A stretch of DNA of 9,398 nucleotides from Bacillota bacterium (GTDB lineage: Bacteria; Bacillota; Clostridia; Peptostreptococcales; Anaerovoracaceae): contig JAFYFK010000288.1 of assembly GCA_017543805.1 (NCBI GenBank), positions 1-9,398 on the forward strand, given 5' to 3'. The notes below the pieces were generated by a model. It had not been told where the DNA came from. It did not search any database and was given only the letters and a program-made list of their open reading frames with translations. How positions within the stretch are numbered: the stretch's first letter is position 1; each line of letters starts with the position of its first letter. Positions 6,230 to 9,398 of the stretch are shown here, one piece after another. Position numbers and translations under genes: made by a program.

Positions 6230-7012
6230 TTAATCTATATGGATAACAGATTCCATAAGGTCCGCAGCCTTGACTTTTGGATTATGATAATGCTCGCGCT
6301 TATCGGTTATCGCGCCCATTGAGATGGCGCCCTCCGGGCAGAACTGCAGGCAGCCGAGGCAGCCCGCGCAGTCAGTGCCGATCACGGCTTTCCCGGCGCT
6401 TAGCTGTATGTTGCCGCGAGGGCAGAGCTGCACGCAGGTGCCGCATCCCACGCACTTGTCAGAGACCTTAAAGCTTTCGGCCTTTTTGCTGCCTATGGAG
6501 CCGAAGCCTTTGTTTTCCGCCGCGTTTAGAAGATTGTGAGGCGGCTTCTTTGTGACCTTTCTGCGGGCTTTTACATCTTCAGCTATCTCAGCGGCGAGCT
6601 TTTCGCTCCTCTCCTGGGCTTTGTCCAGCGGGAGTCTGGGAAGCATAAGATCGTGCGGGAAGAGCCAGATGCAGCTGCAGTGATGGGTCACGGTCTTCCA
6701 GTAGTCGAGCGTGACGATTTTATTCAGTTCATAAAGGCCGGTACCCGCGTAGCTTGCCGAGCAGCTTACCGCGTAATTGAACGACCTGCGGCTCACAAGC
6801 AGATCTTTTGCGAATTTCAGGAAATCCGCCGGCGCACCGCCGCCGTAGCACGGAAACACGAAGCCTACGGTCTCCGCCTGCTGTACATCCTTAACAGCCG
6901 GTTCGGAGCGCATCATTATGATGTCCGTATCTCCGAGCCCTCTTGCGATATTCTTAGCGATATCAAGGCAGTTGCCTGTGCCTGAATAGCAGAAAATAAC
7001 GTTCTTGCTCAT
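6230..7012 (-). CDS. EFR1-family flavodoxin/ferredoxin fusion protein
   Basis: This is a soluble 260-residue protein. The N-terminus (YSGTGN at residues 9-14) is the phosphate-binding loop of flavodoxins, so FMN binding is expected over roughly residues 1-140. The C-terminus carries two ferredoxin-type clusters: CVGCGTCVQLCP (C187, C190, C193, C197) and CAGCLGCLQFCP (C215, C218, C221, C225), the arrangement that binds two [4Fe-4S] centres. The family is common in anaerobes and is presumed to transfer electrons, but its partners are not established. The ATG at 7010-7012 is preferred over an in-frame TTG at 7031-7033, because the TTG overlaps the upstream TGA and the purine stretch AGAAGGACAGG lies between the two. 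The gap to the phosphatase gene is 17 nt, which fits an operon. Whether it serves the NRPS pathway or simply follows it is not clear. Confidence 0.88.
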   Translation of the reverse strand: MSKNVIFCYSGTGNCLDIAKNIARGLGDTDIIMMRSEPAVKDVQQAETVGFVFPCYGGGAPADFLKFAKDLLVSRRSFNYAVSCSASYAGTGLYELNKIVTLDYWKTVTHHCSCIWLFPHDLMLPRLPLDKAQERSEKLAAEIAEDVKARRKVTKKPPHNLLNAAENKGFGSIGSKKAESFKVSDKCVGCGTCVQLCPRGNIQLSAGKAVIGTDCAGCLGCLQFCPEGAISMGAITDKREHYHNPKVKAADLMESVIHID

Positions 7013-7029
7013 AACAACACCTGTCCTTC

Positions 7030-8901
7030 TCAATTAATGTTCTTCCTGATAGTCAGGACGTTATGTCCGTCTTTATATTCGTATTTCATATCGTCCATGC
7101 TCTTTTTGACCATGTAGATGCCAAGGCCGCCGATCTGCCTTTCTTCTGCGGAGAGCGTTACGTCGGGATCCGGTTTTGCAAGAGGGTCATACGGAACTCC
7201 GCTGTCGATAAAGGTAACGGCGATGGACTTCGGGTCCTCCGATGTTTCCAGGCGTATCGTCGCCTTGCCTGTATCCGGCGTATATGCGTAGTTGGCAATA
7301 TTGACGAATATCTCCTCCACCGCGACGTCGATCTGCATCTGGGTCTTCATGGAGCATTCCATCTTTTCGAGTTCTTCGTCAACAAAGGATATTACGGTAT
7401 CGAGATTTTCCACAGTCGCGTCAATCGTCAGTTCCTTCCCAGCCGTCTTGTCCGGGCCGCTGTAGAAGAAGCTCAGCATGGTTATATCGTCAAACTGGGG
7501 AGCCTCGCCGACAAACTCCCTGATGCTCTTATGTACGTTTTCAAGGACCTCCTGCGGTGAGGCTTCGAGATCGGAATTGAGAGCGTCCAGCATCCTGTCT
7601 GTTCCGTAAAGCTCATCATTGGCGTCAGTCGCCTCCGCTACGCCGTCGGTATATACAAAGAGCTTGTCTCCGGGGTACATCTCGAAACTGTGTTCGCGGA
7701 AGCGTATGCCCTCCATCGTCGCGACAGCCGGGCTGTGGCGGTATTCAACGAGTTCGAATCTGCCGTCCTTGCGGCAGATGACGGGATGCTCGTGGCCCGC
7801 GTTGGCTGCAAGGCCTTTACCGGTACTGATCTCGATTATAGCAAGCCATACGGTGACAAACAGTTCCGCCTCGTTGCCCTCGCAGAGCTGTTCGTTGACA
7901 AATTTCAATATTTCGGCCGGACCGCCGCCCATCTGCGCGCGGTTCTTTATGAGGGTCTTGGCGATCACCATGAACAGCGCCGCCGGGACTCCCTTGCCGC
8001 TTACGTCAGCCATTACAAGGCCTATATGATCGTCGTCGATCAGGAAGAAATCGTAGAAATCTCCGCCGACCTCCTTCGCGGGGGTCGTGGAAGCGTAAAG
8101 ATTGAATTCTTTGCGGTCCGGGAAAGCCGGGAAGATACGGGGCAGCATGTCCGCCTGTATCTGCGTGGCTACGTTGAGCTCCGCGCCGATGCGCTCCTTC
8201 TCTTTTTCGCTCTGCATCTTTTCCGCAGTAAGACGCACGGATTTGAATATCTGTATATATTCCACGACGAATATGAGGCAGATCGTCAAATACAGCGGAA
8301 GGAACCAGGAATTCGTCGGAACTATGCCCGTGTTGTTGGTAATGAGGTTTATGATGTAGAAACCCACAACAGAAACGGCCGGCACGACAAGGTAAGTCCT
8401 GATGCTGTCGCCTGCCATCAGCAGGATTTCGCGGACGCGGTCGCGCATGTATTTTCTGTACAGGATAAAAATTATAGTATAGACAACAAATTTGATCCCT
8501 ATAAACAGCAGGATATTCGGGACATTGTAAGGAGTGCCGCTCGCGAAGAATCCGAGGCGCGCGCCTATAAAGGTGTCAGTCGTGCCGCAGAACATGAATG
8601 TTGCCACGTTGGCAATAAGTGCAGCCATGAGAGCGACGAAAAGCTTTTCCGCCACGCTTCCCTTATAAGCAAATATAACAGCACAGCACAGGAGGGCTGT
8701 CAGTCCGAGGATACCCATAAGGTCATTGTACAGATTTGCGCTGTAGCTGAGATACGCCAGCCCAAATCCGGCAGCGGCGGTAACTAACCACCCTGCGACA
8801 AGCTTGCCGGCCCTATACCTCGGTGTAAGCGTGATGCCGACTATAAGTCCCGCAAATGCAGATGCGAGAAAGACCGCCAGCGACCAGAGGAATACTACCA
8901 T
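7030..8901 (-). CDS. Membrane-anchored SpoIIE/RsbU-type protein phosphatase fused to an RsbW-like ATPase domain
   Basis: This 623-residue protein has about seven membrane segments (residues 2-25, 31-53, 58-78, 84-105, 127-148, 167-188, 198-219). A charged coiled-coil linker (222-250) leads to a PP2C phosphatase domain at about 255-478. The metal-binding acidic residues are present: D281 and D284 in GGDFYD, D299 in ADVSGKG, D419 in YTDG, and D471/D472 in FDDIT. Residues 490-620 form a GHKL ATPase of anti-sigma type, with N534 and N537 in the N box, D566 and G568 in DSGVPYDP, and the glycine loop GGLG at 591-594. In the RsbU/RsbW scheme, phosphatase and kinase act oppositely on a small STAS antagonist protein; none is seen here. 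A Shine-Dalgarno site AAAGGAG (8912-8918) overlaps the upstream stop codon, so translation is probably coupled to the reductase gene. The signal sensed by the membrane part is unknown. Confidence 0.9.
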   Translation of the reverse strand: MVVFLWSLAVFLASAFAGLIVGITLTPRYRAGKLVAGWLVTAAAGFGLAYLSYSANLYNDLMGILGLTALLCCAVIFAYKGSVAEKLFVALMAALIANVATFMFCGTTDTFIGARLGFFASGTPYNVPNILLFIGIKFVVYTIIFILYRKYMRDRVREILLMAGDSIRTYLVVPAVSVVGFYIINLITNNTGIVPTNSWFLPLYLTICLIFVVEYIQIFKSVRLTAEKMQSEKEKERIGAELNVATQIQADMLPRIFPAFPDRKEFNLYASTTPAKEVGGDFYDFFLIDDDHIGLVMADVSGKGVPAALFMVIAKTLIKNRAQMGGGPAEILKFVNEQLCEGNEAELFVTVWLAIIEISTGKGLAANAGHEHPVICRKDGRFELVEYRHSPAVATMEGIRFREHSFEMYPGDKLFVYTDGVAEATDANDELYGTDRMLDALNSDLEASPQEVLENVHKSIREFVGEAPQFDDITMLSFFYSGPDKTAGKELTIDATVENLDTVISFVDEELEKMECSMKTQMQIDVAVEEIFVNIANYAYTPDTGKATIRLETSEDPKSIAVTFIDSGVPYDPLAKPDPDVTLSAEERQIGGLGIYMVKKSMDDMKYEYKDGHNVLTIRKNIN

Positions 8902-8917
8902 TTCCGTCTAACTCCTT

Positions 8918-9398
8918 TCATTCGTTTTCAAATGCCCCGAGCGTCTCGAGAGCAAAGAAGTATTTTTCCAGATAATCGTCCGATATCTCGTTCCATTCAA
9001 TTCCGAGTGACGTTATTATCTGCTGCGTAAAATCATCGTTTATAGCTGTTTGCTGATACCGCAGATCCGGCCTTTCAACAAAGATGCCTTCAAGAGCCAT
9101 CCGGCCATCTTCAGTCTCGGACAGTTTCTTTACGGTAGCTTCAAACTCACTGTCAGGAACTATCTTTATGCTGTGGCCGAGGCTGTTTAAAGTATCGAAC
9201 AGGCGCTCGAATTCAACTTCCTTTGGCGGATATACATGGAAGACCGAGTATTCCTTGGGAAGCGTCGAAAGCGCAACTATCATCCTGGCGACGTCGTCGA
9301 CCGGGGAGAAGTTTACCGTGGAGCGGTACAGGCTCTCCGGAGCCTGCCCTATCTTAACGTAAGAGGTTATCTGACGCGTAAAGGCGTTGGTCTTGCGG
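8918..9398 (-). CDS. C-terminal part of an NRPS-type thioester reductase domain (5' end outside window)
   Basis: This is the C-terminal 159 residues of a larger protein. The frame stays open from the TGA at 8918-8920 to the window edge, so the ATG at 9281-9283 is an internal Met, not the start. The segment PVDDVARMIVALS, followed by FHVYPP and then an LFDTLNSLGH stretch, matches the region after the Rossmann fold in Lys2/NRPS reductases (PVDxVAR, then a substrate-side helical domain). The end, with LGIEWNEIS and a final FALETLGAF, corresponds to the family's usual closing helix. In that family the domain uses NAD(P)H to release a carrier-protein-bound peptide as an aldehyde or alcohol. The TGxxGxxG nucleotide motif and the YxxxK catalytic pair would be off-window. 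No promoter is visible. The next gene starts 16 nt after its stop, so co-transcription is likely. A stand-alone carboxylic acid reductase or an SDR protein is the alternative. Confidence 0.78.
   Translation of the reverse strand, partial: RKTNAFTRQITSYVKIGQAPESLYRSTVNFSPVDDVARMIVALSTLPKEYSVFHVYPPKEVEFERLFDTLNSLGHSIKIVPDSEFEATVKKLSETEDGRMALEGIFVERPDLRYQQTAINDDFTQQIITSLGIEWNEISDDYLEKYFFALETLGAFENE

Noticed and set aside
7690..8787. Long plus-strand open frame (365 codons) opposite the SpoIIE-type phosphatase gene
   Set aside because: The minus-strand protein has complete catalytic motifs. The plus frame shows no family signature and no convincing ribosome site.
9281..9283. ATG as the start of a small 121-residue gene
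   Set aside because: The frame is open upstream to the window edge, and the upstream residues (a PVDDVAR block included) belong to the same reductase fold.

Overview
All genes supported in this window lie on the minus strand, so the region reads from right (9398) to left (1). The base composition looks balanced by eye. Genes are tightly packed and mostly have purine-rich Shine-Dalgarno sites. The gene families (hybrid kinases with HisKA/HATPase/REC, a SpoIIE-type phosphatase, an EFR1-like flavodoxin/ferredoxin fusion, a double-glycine leader peptide, and an NRPS ending in a reductase) suggest an anaerobic Firmicute of gut or rumen type, such as Lachnospiraceae or other Clostridia. That placement is inference.

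Region 1 (9398 to 5339) looks like one transcription unit. It begins off-window with a protein whose visible C-terminus matches the Lys2-type thioester reductase that ends many nonribosomal peptide synthetases. Next come a 623-residue membrane protein carrying a SpoIIE/RsbU phosphatase and an RsbW-like ATPase domain, an EFR1-family flavodoxin/2[4Fe-4S] protein, and a class II aldolase. Gaps are 16, 17 and 51 nt. The first two genes suggest a peptide natural-product pathway with a partner-switching regulator beside it.

Region 2 (5338 to 484) has its own candidate promoter and encodes a compact phosphorelay. Its parts are a three-TM hybrid histidine kinase, a free-standing Hpt protein, and a 960-residue protein in which a complete APC-family amino acid permease is fused to a second hybrid kinase of the same family as the first. 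No DNA-binding response regulator is present in the window, so the output must lie elsewhere.

Region 3 (483 to 76) has a further candidate promoter, with a perfect 12-bp palindrome overlapping its -10 element and a strong ribosome binding site. It encodes a 101-residue peptide with an acidic leader ending in a double-glycine motif. The leader is followed by six hexapeptide repeats of QGAGQY type plus one degenerate copy. This resembles an exported, possibly modified RiPP-like precursor, but no maturation enzyme or transporter is in the window.

The two most unusual objects are the permease-kinase fusion and the repeat peptide just downstream of it. A link between them, in which an amino-acid-sensing phosphorelay controls a secreted repeat peptide and perhaps the nearby NRPS, is only a hypothesis from gene order.
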